Notes: generated by a model not told the origin, from the letters alone. A stretch of 62,076 bases of DNA from Bacteroidota bacterium (GCA_020436225.1 JAGQYE010000013.1:1-62076), one strand, 5' to 3'. Shown: positions 1 to 8,127, counted from the stretch's first letter. Made by a program: numbers and translations.

Positions 1-101
1 GCAAAAAAATACAAACCGGCATTTTTGGAGCTGATATGCAAGTAGCATTAGTAAATGATGGTCCTGTTACTATACACATCGATTCTAAGCAACCGGAATA
101 A
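1..101 (+). CDS. dtd: D-aminoacyl-tRNA deacylase, C-terminal end (partial)
   Basis: The third reading frame is open from the window edge to a TAA at 99-101 and encodes the last 32 residues of a protein. The segment [19 protein letters not shown] is the conserved C-terminal region of Dtd, which hydrolyses D-amino acids off tRNA; the NDGPVT stretch lies at the active site in that family. The 5' part is outside the window. The last seven codons and the stop lie inside a 25-bp sequence repeated at 782-806, so the gene end coincides with the border of the RAYT unit. The reading frame is intact. No conflicting family came to mind. Confidence 0.85.
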   Translation, partial: KKIQTGIFGADMQVALVNDGPVTIHIDSKQPE

Positions 102-105
102 AAAT
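81..105 (+). repeat. 25-bp direct repeat, left copy
   Basis: These 25 bases, covering the last codons and stop of dtd, recur without mismatch at 782-806. The bases just outside differ on both sides (80 c versus 781 a; 106 g versus 807 t), so the identity is exactly 25 bp. The two copies bracket the RAYT gene with its two inverted palindromes, as a target-site duplication would. Confidence 0.9.
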
Positions 106-133
106 GAACATCAATTTTAGCAATGCCCCGCCC

Positions 134-157
134 TTGACGGGTCTTGTGACCCGTCAA
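134..157. repeat. REP-like palindrome, copy A
   Basis: A perfect palindrome with arms TTGACGGGTC and GACCCGTCAA around the loop TTGT. It is preceded by GCCC and followed by CTGCCATACCG. The same core occurs in the same orientation at 834-857 and inverted at 754-771. Palindromes of this type beside a Y1 transposase gene are the hallmark of REP/RAYT systems. Confidence 0.88.
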
Positions 158-179
158 CTGCCATACCGAGATTAGTAAT

Positions 180-695
180 TTATTCTTCATAGTGCGTTAA
201 AAAATCCCACTCATTCGTATTTAATTCATAAAATCTTGCACTCGAATATTTATATGCTTCTGGCAAACTACACAAACCTGCTTTTACCGGATTATTATGA
301 ATATAATCTAACTTTTGCAGAAACACTTCTTTTGTCCATAAATCTACACTCAAAGAATCCGGTTGCCAAATTCTAAATTTTCTATCTACATGATTTACTT
401 CCAATTTGTCTAACATTTCTGTTTTTTTATTATCAATTAAATAGAATTTAATTTTTTGCGCAGTAAATTTCAAGAAATCTCTTTGCACGTCTGATAATTT
501 ATATGGGTTTCTAATTCTCCAAATAATATGTAAATGATTATTCATAATAACAAAACAATATATAGTTACTCTTTTTTCTTTCACTAAAAATCGAATACTA
601 TTTATGATAATATCTTTTAACATATCTTCATTTAAAAGATGTATCCACTCGTGTATGGTTGCTGTAAAAAATTGTGGAAAATATTTTTCCTGCAT
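180..695 (-). CDS. REP-associated tyrosine transposase (RAYT, TnpA_REP/Y1 family)
   Basis: A 171-residue single-domain HUH nuclease of the Y1 transposase superfamily (IS200-like), which cuts and rejoins single-stranded DNA at hairpins. The metal-binding HUH motif is in MNNHLHIIWR (around residue 55), and the C-terminal half has the family signature YIHNNPVKAGL followed by YKYSSARFY. In related proteins the catalytic tyrosine follows the HUH motif; here candidates lie in the YIHNN/YKYSS helix region. Length matches family members of about 150-200 residues, so the gene appears intact. It lies between inverted palindromes that are its likely substrates. RAYTs are usually treated as domesticated single-copy genes; the flanking direct repeat here suggests movement. 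Confidence 0.9.
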   Translation of the reverse strand: MQEKYFPQFFTATIHEWIHLLNEDMLKDIIINSIRFLVKEKRVTIYCFVIMNNHLHIIWRIRNPYKLSDVQRDFLKFTAQKIKFYLIDNKKTEMLDKLEVNHVDRKFRIWQPDSLSVDLWTKEVFLQKLDYIHNNPVKAGLCSLPEAYKYSSARFYELNTNEWDFLTHYEE

Positions 696-753
696 TTGAA
701 TAAAGGTAAAATATTTAATTTGCTTTTTTAAAAAAGTAGAAGAGAGAAATCGA

Positions 754-771
754 ACGGGTCACAAGACCCGT
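754..771. repeat. REP-like palindrome, copy B (inverted)
   Basis: The core ACGGGTCACAAGACCCGT is the exact reverse complement of the core of copies A and C; the asymmetric loop (ACAA instead of TTGT) sets the orientation. It lies upstream of the RAYT start, so the gene is enclosed by an inverted pair. The outermost stem bases of copies A and C (TTG/CAA) are not matched here. Confidence 0.85.
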
Positions 772-781
772 CGAGGGCGAA

Positions 782-806
782 GATTCTAAGCAACCGGAAT
801 AAAAAT
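782..806 (+). repeat. 25-bp direct repeat, right copy
   Basis: Identical to 81-105, the end of dtd. Here it is not part of a gene: the codons would read IDSKQPE-stop without an open frame upstream. It marks the right border of the RAYT unit. Confidence 0.9.
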
Positions 807-833
807 TTATGCTTTTTTTTGCTTCCTACCGCC

Positions 834-857
834 TTGACGGGTCTTGTGACCCGTCAA
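834..857. repeat. REP-like palindrome, copy C
   Basis: Same arms, loop and downstream CTGCCATA as copy A, in the same orientation. It lies outside the direct repeat, so it probably stood downstream of dtd before the RAYT unit arrived. The rest of the gap to 1067 is very AT-rich and holds only a weak promoter. Confidence 0.88.
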
Positions 858-1005
858 CTGCCATAGTTAAATAATTTAAATACATAGTACTTTATACTGT
901 ACAAAAGGTTATTATAATCTTTTCCATTAGACAATTATAATACATTAATACTCAAACAATAAAATAATATTTTTTCATATTATGAAAATATTTCGTCTAT
1001 TAATA

Positions 1006-1036
1006 TTGACTAATTAATTATTTTAGTATATATTTA
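1006..1036 (+). promoter_or_regulatory. Possible promoter of the 1068 lipoprotein gene
   Basis: TTG at 1006-1008 and TATATTTA at 1029-1036 are separated by 20 bases, the spacing of Bacteroidota promoters, but the last base of the -7 box is A instead of G. Transcription would start near 1041, giving a short A-rich leader. Confidence 0.4.
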
Positions 1037-1067
1037 TCAAATTATATCAAACTTAAAAAAGAATAAG

Positions 1068-1682
1068 ATGAAACATTTAAAATTAATTTATGTATTAGCA
1101 ACCACTCTCTTGTTGAGTATCTTTGCTTCAGGATGTATCCCAAATTTACCCGTAGGAGGCATCCCAACTCCACAAGCACAAACAGACACTACTGTTGTAT
1201 ATCGCTTACTAAATAAAGTTGTAGTCGATTATAACCAAACAACAAACATAACTGAGGGAATTCCAATAGATATTGATAGTAATGGAGTAAATGACTTACA
1301 TTTTGATTCTTATAATGGTAATTATGGATATGGTACAGCAAATATATATAGTTACGAAGGAACAGAATTAGCAGATAAAAAGGATACTTCCGTAACTAAT
1401 AGCTTTAGATTTATCTTTAATGATGTGATAGATAACACGTATTTTGCAAGTAGTTGGCTTCCGTTCCATTCCGGTTATAATACAAATGGCAGTCAAACTT
1501 TAATTGCTGGCTTTAGACTAATACTTAATGATGGTCTTCATTACGGTTGGATACAATTAAAGAGAGATGTAACTTTTGGAGGAATACCACCTTGGACTAA
1601 AGCACAAACAATTAAACTAACTGTTATAAATTATGCCTATAAAAAAGCACCAAATGTTCCAATTCATGCAGGTAAATATTAA
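1068..1682 (+). CDS. Lipoprotein of unknown function
   Basis: A 204-residue protein starting with a type II signal peptide: charged MKHLK, a hydrophobic run, and the lipobox FASG-C at residue 23. The mature part begins with a Pro-rich linker and continues as a small beta-rich domain with GIPIDIDSNGVNDLHF near residue 65, which resembles a calcium-binding DxDxNG turn, and a late YGWIQL motif seen in secreted Bacteroidota proteins. I do not recognise a named family. It stands alone: a RAYT unit lies upstream and a strong terminator directly downstream. Likely exported to the cell envelope; function unknown. Confidence 0.7.
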   Translation: MKHLKLIYVLATTLLLSIFASGCIPNLPVGGIPTPQAQTDTTVVYRLLNKVVVDYNQTTNITEGIPIDIDSNGVNDLHFDSYNGNYGYGTANIYSYEGTELADKKDTSVTNSFRFIFNDVIDNTYFASSWLPFHSGYNTNGSQTLIAGFRLILNDGLHYGWIQLKRDVTFGGIPPWTKAQTIKLTVINYAYKKAPNVPIHAGKY

Positions 1683-1740
1683 TATAAATTACTAAAATTC
1701 TATAGTTATAAATTGACTAAAATAAAATGAAAAAAATTGA

Positions 1741-1772
1741 AACCACCAAATTATATTGGTGGTTTTTTTTAT
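1741..1772 (+). terminator. Rho-independent terminator after the 1068 lipoprotein gene
   Basis: Perfect 9-bp stem AACCACCAA / TTGGTGGTT (1741-1749 with 1756-1764), 6-nt loop, followed by eight T residues. It separates the lipoprotein gene from the nrd leader. Confidence 0.9.
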
Positions 1773-2069
1773 TTTCTTCCAAAACAATAAATTGTAATTT
1801 TTATCAATTTCCAAAAAATTTACAACATTTTTTCTTCACTAAACTTACACATACTTGTTGAAATTTTTCGATTGTGTTTACAACAAGATTAACTTCCTCA
1901 AACTCAAGCACATTTACATTATACACAAGTTGAATAAACAAATTGTGGAAAACATAAAAAAAAATTTTTAAGCTATTAAAGTAGCTTTAAGTAGTTAGAT
2001 AGGTAATAATTTTCAACGACCTTCTTCTCAAAAACACTATTTTTTTTAACTTTTTTAAATTACTGATAA
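1773..2069 (+). promoter_or_regulatory. Long AT-rich leader/control region of nrdBA
   Basis: About 300 bases without a gene. Three inverted repeats are visible: CTTGTTG/CAACAAG (1854-1860 with 1881-1887), CACAAGTTG/CAAATTGTG (1924-1932 with 1939-1947, one mismatch) and AAGCTA/TAGCTT (1970-1975 with 1982-1987). A DnaA-box-like TTATACACA lies at 1918-1926. I see no clear TAnnTTTG box and no convincing NrdR-box pair. The inverted repeats may be operators, but nothing in the sequence names the regulator. Confidence 0.4.
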
Positions 2070-3047
2070 ATGAGTACTTCTTTGACTCCCGAAAAAATAT
2101 TACAAGAAAGCGACAACCGTTTTGTATTGTTTCCTATTAAACACGATGCTATTTGGGCAATGTATAAAAAACACTTAGCCGCTCATTGGGTAACCGAAGA
2201 AGTAGATTTGAGTCAAGATATAGTAGATTGGGATAAAAAACTCACCAACAACGAACGTCATTTCATCAAACACGTATTGGCATTTTTTGCTGCCAGCGAT
2301 GGCATCGTTAATGAGAATTTAGTGGTCAACTTTATGCAAGATGTTACCATTCCGGAAGTGCGTTGCTTTTACGGCTTCCAAGTGGCCATCGAAAACATCC
2401 ACTCCGAAATGTATTCTCTATTAATAGATACGTTTATAAAAGACAACGAAGAAAAAGATAAACTCTTTAATGCCATCGAAACGTTAGATTGCGTAAAGAA
2501 AAAAGCAACTTGGGCATTGAAATGGATTGACACAGCTCCTTCTTTTGCTCATCGCTTAGTTGCTTTTGCTGCAGTAGAAGGCATTTTCTTCAGTGGCTCA
2601 TTTTGCTCTATCTATTGGTTGACCGATAGAGGCTTAATGAAAGGTTTCGGAAAATCAAATGAGTTCATCAGCAGAGACGAAGGTATGCACTGTGATTTTG
2701 CTTGCTTGTTGTATTCTATGTTAGAAAACAAATTGAGCAAAGAAGAAATCTATCATATTATATGTGATGCTGTAGAATGTGAAAAAATCTTTGTAAAAGA
2801 TTCTTTGCCGGTTTCGCTTATTGGCATGAATGAAAAATTAATGTGCGAATACATCGAGTTTTGTGCCGATAGATTAATTGTAGCATTAGGTTATCCAAAA
2901 GTGTATAACGCACAAAATCCTTTCCCATTTATGGAAAAAATTTCTACACAAGGAAAAACCAACTTCTTCGAAGAACGTCCTACAGAATACGTAAAAGCCG
3001 GAGTAGAATCAGGAGAGAAAAAATTTGAAACCGATTACGATTTTTAA
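2070..3047 (+). CDS. nrdB: Class Ia ribonucleoside-diphosphate reductase, small (radical) subunit
   Basis: A 325-residue R2 subunit that houses the di-iron centre and tyrosyl radical needed to make deoxyribonucleotides. The metal ligands can be read directly: D77, E108 and H111 (ENIHSEMY), E170 (AVEGIFF), and E204/H207 (RDEGMH). The radical tyrosine is Y115, four residues after H111, as in class Ia enzymes, so this is not a Tyr-less class Ic form. The acidic C-terminus (KKFETDYDF) matches the tail that docks onto the large subunit. nrdA follows after 69 bases in the same direction; the B-A order differs from the enterobacterial A-B order. Confidence 0.97.
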   Translation: MSTSLTPEKILQESDNRFVLFPIKHDAIWAMYKKHLAAHWVTEEVDLSQDIVDWDKKLTNNERHFIKHVLAFFAASDGIVNENLVVNFMQDVTIPEVRCFYGFQVAIENIHSEMYSLLIDTFIKDNEEKDKLFNAIETLDCVKKKATWALKWIDTAPSFAHRLVAFAAVEGIFFSGSFCSIYWLTDRGLMKGFGKSNEFISRDEGMHCDFACLLYSMLENKLSKEEIYHIICDAVECEKIFVKDSLPVSLIGMNEKLMCEYIEFCADRLIVALGYPKVYNAQNPFPFMEKISTQGKTNFFEERPTEYVKAGVESGEKKFETDYDF

Positions 3048-3116
3048 TTTTCTTAAGCTTTCATCTATTTATTAATTCAACTAACCAAAAATATTAACCT
3101 AAAAAAACTATAAATT

Positions 3117-5636
3117 ATGTACGTTATAAAACGCGACGGCAGAAAAGAACCGGTTCACTTTGACAAAATCACAGCACGCATTAGCAAACTTTCATTCGGA
3201 TTAAATTCTACTTTTGTCGTTCCTCACAGAGTAGCACAAGCCGTTATTCAAGGATTATATGATGGCGTTACCACAACCGAATTAGATGAGTTAGCAGCAC
3301 GCACCAGCGCAAATATGACGGTAGTGCATCCGGAATATGCTGTTCTTGCAGCACGTATTGCCGTTTCCAATTTACACAAAAACACCAAAAAGAATTTCTC
3401 TCGTATTATCGAAGAATTACATAATTATATCGACCCAAAAACAAAAACAAATGCACCTTTAATTGCTGATGATGTATATGAAATCATCATGCAAAATAGA
3501 GACAGACTTGATGCGGCTATCGTACATCATAGAGATTACAACTACGATTTCTTCGGATTTAAAACTTTAGAAAAATCGTATCTATTAAAGATGCATGGTA
3601 AAATTGTAGAACGACCGCAACACATGTTGATGCGCGTAGCTGTTGGTATCCACAAAAACGATATTGACGCAGCTATCCAAACCTACGATTTGATGTCGGA
3701 AAAATGGTTTACACATGCAACACCAACTTTATATAATGCAGGCACACCAAAACCACAACTTTCTTCTTGTTTCTTATTAACGATGAAAGATGACAGCATA
3801 AAAGGCATTTATGATACATTGAAAAACTGTGCGGAAATTTCTCAATCAGCCGGCGGTGTGGGTTTAAGCATCCACAATATCAGAGCAAAAGGAAGTTATA
3901 TTAAAGGAACAGGCGGCGAAAGCAACGGATTAATTCCAATGTTGCAAGTATTCAACTCTACCGCACGCTATGTTGATCAAGGTGGTGGAAAACGCAAAGG
4001 TGCTTTTGCTATTTATTTAGAACCATGGCACGCCGATATTTTTGATTTCTTGGATTTACGTCGCCCACATGGCAAAGAAGAAATGAAAGCCAGAGATTTA
4101 TTCTTCGCACTTTGGATTCCGGATTTATTTATGAAACGCGTAAAAGAAAATGGCGTTTGGTCGTTGATGTGTCCGAACGAATGTCCGGGTTTATGCGATA
4201 CTTATGGCGAAGAATTTGAAGCACTTTATACTAAATACGAATCTGAAGGAAAATTCAGAAAACAAATCAATGCACAAGAATTGTGGTTCCATATTTTAGA
4301 CAGCCAAACAGAAACAGGAACGCCATATATGTTGTATAAAGACCATGTCAATAAAAAATCAAATCAAAAAAATCTCGGCATTATTCGTTCCAGCAATTTA
4401 TGTACAGAAATTGTAGAATATACTTCACCTGATGAAGTTGCTGTATGCAACCTAGCTTCTATCAACTTAAGTAAATTTGTAAATCCAGAAAAAAGAACTT
4501 TTGATTTTGAGAAATTAAAAGACATTACTTATATCATTACCAAGAACTTAAACAAAGTAATCGATATTAATTTTTATCCGGTTGAAGAAGCACGCAGAAG
4601 CAATATGCGTCATCGTCCTGTTGGTTTAGGCGTTCAAGGCTTAGCCGATGTTTTCTTGATGTTACGTCATCCATTTGAAAGCGAAGAAGCCAGAATCTTA
4701 AACAAAAATATTTTTGAAACTATTTACTATGCTGCACTTTGTGCTTCTAAAGATTTAGCTAAAGTTGATGGACCTTACGAAACGTATAAAGGATCTCCAA
4801 TTTCTCAAGGTCAATTCCAATTTGATATGTGGAATGTAACACCAACCGACCGCTGGGATTGGGAAGCACTTCGTCAAGAAATTGCACAATATGGCGTACG
4901 TAATAGTTTATTGGTAGCACCAATGCCAACAGCATCTACTTCGCAAATTTTAGGCAATAACGAATGTTTTGAACCATATACATCCAACATCTACACAAGA
5001 AGAGTTTTAAGCGGACAATTCTTGGTAGTAAACAAACATCTTTTAAAAGATTTAATTCGCATTGGCGTTTGGAGTGAAGAAATGAAAAATGCTATTATCG
5101 CGAACAACGGTTCTATTCAATCTATCGATGGAATTCCACAAGACATTAAAGAATTATATAAAACTGCTTGGGAAATCAAACAACGCGCTATCATTGATAT
5201 GGCTGCCGACAGAGGTGCTTTTATCGATCAAAGTCAAAGTTTGAATTTGTTTATGGAATCACCGAATTATAAAAAATTGACATCTGCTCATTTTTATGCT
5301 TGGGAAAAAGGATTAAAAACAGGTATGTATTACTTGCGATCTCGTCCTGCTGTTGACCCAATTAAGTTTACAGTTGATGTGGAAAAAGTAAAACAAACTA
5401 CCGCAGAAGCAACCACTGCTAACAATACAGAAAAAGTAGCTGCTACAGTTGCCCCGATTTATGAGAATGTTGCCAACGCACAGCAAGAAATATTTACCGT
5501 AGCAGAACCAACGGTACAAGAAAAAACATTGGAAGAAAGAGCCGCAGAATTTGGCATGAGCGTCGATGAATTTGTAGCAGCACAAAAAGTGTGCTCCTTA
5601 GAAAATCCGGGCGAATGCGAAATGTGTGGAAGCTAG
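3117..5636 (+). CDS. nrdA: Class Ia ribonucleoside-diphosphate reductase, large (catalytic) subunit
   Basis: The 839-residue R1 subunit reduces NDPs with NrdB. An ATP-cone (about residues 1-95, starting [17 protein letters not shown]) predicts allosteric control by dATP. The catalytic set N427-C429-E431 lies in SNLCTEI, and C218 with C444 forms the disulfide-generating pair. The protein ends in the redox-shuttle motif CEMCGS, preceded by a low-complexity Thr/Glu/Val-rich linker (about residues 760-820), a flexible arm longer than in the E. coli enzyme. A strong terminator follows 32 bases after the stop, closing the nrdBA operon. Confidence 0.97.
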   Translation: MYVIKRDGRKEPVHFDKITARISKLSFGLNSTFVVPHRVAQAVIQGLYDGVTTTELDELAARTSANMTVVHPEYAVLAARIAVSNLHKNTKKNFSRIIEELHNYIDPKTKTNAPLIADDVYEIIMQNRDRLDAAIVHHRDYNYDFFGFKTLEKSYLLKMHGKIVERPQHMLMRVAVGIHKNDIDAAIQTYDLMSEKWFTHATPTLYNAGTPKPQLSSCFLLTMKDDSIKGIYDTLKNCAEISQSAGGVGLSIHNIRAKGSYIKGTGGESNGLIPMLQVFNSTARYVDQGGGKRKGAFAIYLEPWHADIFDFLDLRRPHGKEEMKARDLFFALWIPDLFMKRVKENGVWSLMCPNECPGLCDTYGEEFEALYTKYESEGKFRKQINAQELWFHILDSQTETGTPYMLYKDHVNKKSNQKNLGIIRSSNLCTEIVEYTSPDEVAVCNLASINLSKFVNPEKRTFDFEKLKDITYIITKNLNKVIDINFYPVEEARRSNMRHRPVGLGVQGLADVFLMLRHPFESEEARILNKNIFETIYYAALCASKDLAKVDGPYETYKGSPISQGQFQFDMWNVTPTDRWDWEALRQEIAQYGVRNSLLVAPMPTASTSQILGNNECFEPYTSNIYTRRVLSGQFLVVNKHLLKDLIRIGVWSEEMKNAIIANNGSIQSIDGIPQDIKELYKTAWEIKQRAIIDMAADRGAFIDQSQSLNLFMESPNYKKLTSAHFYAWEKGLKTGMYYLRSRPAVDPIKFTVDVEKVKQTTAEATTANNTEKVAATVAPIYENVANAQQEIFTVAEPTVQEKTLEERAAEFGMSVDEFVAAQKVCSLENPGECEMCGS

Positions 5637-5667
5637 AAATGACTAACCAACTGGAATTCAAGCTTGT

Positions 5668-5698
5668 CCCGAACTAAAAAAGTTCGGGATTTTTTTTA
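5668..5698 (+). terminator. Rho-independent terminator of nrdBA
   Basis: Stem CCCGAACT / AGTTCGGG (5668-5675 with 5681-5688), 5-nt loop, then ATTTTTTTT. Confidence 0.93.
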
Positions 5699-5702
5699 GT
5701 TG

Positions 5703-5766
5703 AATGTCATTCCCTTGAAAAAGAATCTCAAGTCTGCAAAATCATCATTCTCACAATAATGACATT
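5703..5766. repeat. Intergenic element with 9-bp terminal inverted repeat
   Basis: AATGTCATT (5703-5711) and AATGACATT (5758-5766) are exact inverse copies enclosing 46 bases that include CCCTTGAAAAAGAATCTCAAG. The layout (GTCATTC ... GAATCTC ... ATGACA) resembles a type of intergenic repeat that I recall from many Bacteroidota genomes; this was not searched. The leader after it repeats TGAATTCT twice before the rhodanese start. Confidence 0.5.
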
Positions 5767-5843
5767 TTAAAAAATTTCCTTTAATATTGTATCTAAATAA
5801 TTCATCAATCTGAATTCTGAAATCTGAATTCTAAAATAAAAAT

Positions 5844-6164
5844 ATGGCACATCAAGATTTAGAACCAAAAGCATTTTTAGCAACCTTCAACGAACAAAAA
5901 GAAAATGCTGTTTTGTTAGATGTTCGTACAGCAGCAGAAGTTGCCGATGCAAGCATTGAAGGACATATTCACATCGATATACAGCAACCGGGTTTTATGG
6001 AAAAAGTGGCAGCTTTAGATAAAAGCAAAACGTATTTTGTGTATTGCAGAAGTGGCAACCGCAGTGGACAAGCCTGCAAATATATGACGACACAAGGTTT
6101 CGAGCATTTGTATAACCTCAAAGGTGGCATGATGGCTTGGATGGAAACCGACTTTGACGAATAG
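5844..6164 (+). CDS. Rhodanese-like single-domain protein
   Basis: A 106-residue cytosolic rhodanese fold. The active-site loop is CRSGNRSG with catalytic Cys68, followed by the conserved YNLKGGMMAW stretch. Single-domain rhodaneses transfer sulfane sulfur (thiosulfate or persulfide donors), but the substrate cannot be told from sequence. LLDVRTAAE is the usual N-terminal DVR motif. No signal peptide. It has its own leader of reiterated TGAATTCT words; the YdeI-like gene follows 55 bases later and may be co-transcribed. Confidence 0.9.
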   Translation: MAHQDLEPKAFLATFNEQKENAVLLDVRTAAEVADASIEGHIHIDIQQPGFMEKVAALDKSKTYFVYCRSGNRSGQACKYMTTQGFEHLYNLKGGMMAWMETDFDE

Positions 6165-6219
6165 AAATAACTGAATTTTATTTCCTTTTATTTAGAAACT
6201 ACAATATCACCAACAAGAT

Positions 6220-6792
6220 ATGCTTCCTATTTTTTTCAAAACTCAAAAAGAACTTCGCAAATGGTTCGAAAAAAATTACCTGAAAGAAACAGAAGCTTGG
6301 ATTGGTTTTTACAATAAAAAATCAGGCAACCAAAGCATTACTTGGCAACAATTAGTTGATGAAGAATTGTGTTTTGGTTGGATTGACGGCATTCGCAAAA
6401 AAATAGATGATGAGAGTTATTGTAACCGCATCACACCAAGAAGAAAAAACAGCCATTGGAGTCAAGTAAATATCAATCGAATCCAAGCATTAATGGAAGC
6501 CGGTTTGGTAAAAGAAGAAGGCAAAAAGGTTTTCCGAAATAGAAATATTTCCAAGCAAAAATTGTCGTCTTTCGAACAAAAAACGGTTGAATTGCCTACA
6601 GCGTTTAAAAAACAATTTCAAGCAAACAAAAAAGCTTGGCAATTTTTTGAGCAACAAAGCAATTCTTATAAAAAACAAGCAATTTGGCATGTCATCAGTG
6701 CCAAATTAGAAGAAACTAAGCACAGACGACTAAAACAACTCATTCAAGACAGCGAACAACAGCTTCGCCTTAATCAATTCCGAAGAAAATAA
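6220..6792 (+). CDS. YdeI/OmpD-associated family protein
   Basis: A 190-residue soluble, strongly basic protein. The N-terminal half has the motifs typical of this family: AWIGFYNKKSG, an ITWQQLVDEELCFGWIDG stretch and ITPRRKNSHWSQVN. The C-terminal half is a helical segment ending in KHRRLKQLIQ. Members are annotated as bacteriocin-protection or OmpD-associated, but the biochemical role is not established. No membrane segment or signal peptide. It lies upstream of the tRNA-like RNA gene, which has its own promoter. Confidence 0.8.
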   Translation: MLPIFFKTQKELRKWFEKNYLKETEAWIGFYNKKSGNQSITWQQLVDEELCFGWIDGIRKKIDDESYCNRITPRRKNSHWSQVNINRIQALMEAGLVKEEGKKVFRNRNISKQKLSSFEQKTVELPTAFKKQFQANKKAWQFFEQQSNSYKKQAIWHVISAKLEETKHRRLKQLIQDSEQQLRLNQFRRK

Positions 6793-6914
6793 ATCAACTA
6801 ATATTGTAAAATCGGAAATAAAAATGCCAACTTTTGAATTTACATTATATTATTTACAACAAATAAGCTTAATTAATGTAAAAAATGTAATAATTTATCA
6901 AATTGTATAAAAAA

Positions 6915-6946
6915 TTTGCACAAAAACAATCAATTACCTATCTTTG
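6915..6946 (+). promoter_or_regulatory. Consensus promoter of the tRNA-like RNA
   Basis: TTTG (6915-6918), 20 bases, then TATCTTTG (6939-6946), a full match to the Bacteroidota -33/-7 consensus. Predicted start is about 6951-6953, some 45 bases before the tRNA-like fold. The leader contains a small hairpin ACAAC-TCC-GTTGT (6969-6981). Confidence 0.8.
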
Positions 6947-6996
6947 TGTCAACAAGTTCTTTAATAAAACAACTCCGTTGTCAAAATACTTAAAAT

Positions 6997-7162
6997 TGTA
7001 AGGTGATGAAATTGGCAGCCATGCCCTCTTGTCTCGGGGGTGAGGAGTTCGAAACAAAGACAGCGTATAGCCGGTTAAGCCTTATATGGCCGACAGGGAT
7101 TGACCACCAAAACTTGCACTGTTCCTAATCGCCTTTTGGAGGTTCGAGTCCTTCTCTTACAG
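6997..7162 (+). ncRNA. tRNA-like RNA with a 97-nt variable region
   Basis: The ends fold as a tRNA. The acceptor stem is UGUAAGG (6997-7003) with UCUUACA (7155-7161), 7 pairs including one G-U. U8 is present, and the D-arm AUG/CAU has a class II (Leu-like) loop AAAUUGGCAGC with the GG pair. The anticodon stem is CCCUC/GGGGG with loop UUGUCUC (7029-7035), formally anticodon GUC. The T-arm is GGAGG/CCUUC with a perfect UUCGAGU loop (7143-7149). Position 21 is C instead of A, position 37 is a pyrimidine, and CCA is not encoded. Between anticodon stem and T-arm lie 97 nt (7041-7137), far more than the 10-25 of class II tRNAs. Within it GGUUAA/UUGACC (7073-7078 with 7100-7105) and GACAG/CUGUU (7059-7063 with 7119-7123) could pair. 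A consensus promoter and terminator flank it. Not tmRNA; the anticodon stem is closed, so not an anticodon-loop intron. Confidence 0.75.
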
Positions 7163-7167
7163 CAACA

Positions 7168-7201
7168 AAATCCGAATCAAATATGGTTCGGATTTTTTTA
7201 T
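7168..7201 (+). terminator. Rho-independent terminator of the tRNA-like RNA
   Basis: Perfect 9-bp stem AAATCCGAA / TTCGGATTT (7168-7176 with 7187-7195), 10-nt loop, then a T run. It begins only six bases after the tRNA-like fold, which supports a dedicated short transcript. Confidence 0.92.
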
Positions 7202-7267
7202 TTATACCCAATATATGGTATTCCCAAAAAAGAAAAAGTAGTATAATTTTAAACATAATTATACACC

Positions 7268-8056
7268 ATGAAAAACCTTTCAATTTTTCTTCTACTATGG
7301 TTAGGCATCTGCTTTTCTATACATGCACAAAACTATACCACTTTTAAGGGCGACAACAACAAATATGGCTATAAAGACAAAAACGGCAACATAGTTATTC
7401 CTGCACAATTCAAAATGGTACGAAATTTTAGCGATGGATTAGCTGGTGTTTATTTAGAAAACAAATGGGGTTTTATCGACACAAAAGGCAATCTCGTTAT
7501 TCCTTACCAATTTGAAGAAGTACATTCATTTAGTAACGGGCTGACAGGCGTTGCTGCCACCTCAAGCACGACAAAATATGGTTATACAATAAAGAAAAAA
7601 GAATGGGGTTTTATCGATAAGACCGGAAAGTTAGTTATCCCTTATCAATATTACTCTGTTGGAAATTTCAACGATGACAATACGGCGACATTTGGTTGTG
7701 ATGGCTATATCTTTGGTATTATTGACAATACCGGAAAAGAAATAAAACCATGCATATACTCTAACCTAGGTCCTTATTCAGGTGGACTTTGGATAGCTGC
7801 CATAAATAGCAAATTTGGAATGATTGACAATAAAGGAAATGAAGTTATTCCTTTTCAATATCAAGATATACTTCCATTTGATGAAGGGTTAGCCGGAGTT
7901 CGTCAAAACAATAAATGGGGGTTCATCGACAAAACCGGAAAATTAGTCATTCCGTTCCAATACGATTATGGTGCATGGTTTGAAAAAGGAAAAGCATTGG
8001 TAATTATTGGAGATAGAAAATTTTATATCAATAAAAAAGGACAAGAAATAAAATAA
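7268..8056 (+). CDS. Exported WG-repeat protein
   Basis: 262 residues with a cleavable signal peptide (MKNLSIFLLLWLGICFSIHAQ) and then six to seven WG repeats of about 35 residues. Each has the form K-W/Y-G-F/Y-I-D-x-x-G-K/N-x-V-I-P-x-Q-F/Y, for example KWGFIDTKGNLVIPYQF. The fourth repeat is degenerate (FGIIDNTGKEIKPC). Such repeats form beta-rich scaffolds in periplasmic or surface proteins; no enzymatic domain is present. It starts about 65 bases after the RNA terminator. Function unknown. Confidence 0.85.
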   Translation: MKNLSIFLLLWLGICFSIHAQNYTTFKGDNNKYGYKDKNGNIVIPAQFKMVRNFSDGLAGVYLENKWGFIDTKGNLVIPYQFEEVHSFSNGLTGVAATSSTTKYGYTIKKKEWGFIDKTGKLVIPYQYYSVGNFNDDNTATFGCDGYIFGIIDNTGKEIKPCIYSNLGPYSGGLWIAAINSKFGMIDNKGNEVIPFQYQDILPFDEGLAGVRQNNKWGFIDKTGKLVIPFQYDYGAWFEKGKALVIIGDRKFYINKKGQEIK

Positions 8057-8127
8057 GTCATTTTAAAAAAGCATTTTTATCTCATGTTTCAAGTACGCAT
8101 CATTTCAAATTAACACAATCTATTTTG

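Larger units (their letters stand above)
106..781. mobile_element. RAYT transposase unit between inverted REP-like palindromes
   Basis: This 676-bp unit holds one transposase gene on the minus strand, a REP-like palindrome downstream of it (134-157) and the inverse palindrome upstream (754-771). It sits exactly between two copies of a 25-bp direct repeat. Removing the unit and one repeat copy would join dtd cleanly to the sequence from 807 onward, which holds a third palindrome (834-857). I infer a fairly recent insertion beside an existing palindrome. The unit borders are inferred from the direct repeat, not from known element ends. Confidence 0.65.

Noticed and set aside
1918-1926. A replication origin or DnaA cluster at TTATACACA
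   Set aside because: Only one full match was seen, with no cluster, no dnaA or dnaN nearby, and such a match is expected by chance.
5313-5585. Minus-strand open frame inside nrdA
   Set aside because: It lies antisense within a clear coding gene, has unusual Cys/Phe-rich composition and no neighbours; it is a codon-bias shadow.
6997-7162. tmRNA or a tRNA with a group I intron in the anticodon loop
   Set aside because: There is no tag reading frame or tmRNA layout, the anticodon stem is closed, and the 97-nt insert is too short for a group I intron core. The insert lies in the variable region instead.
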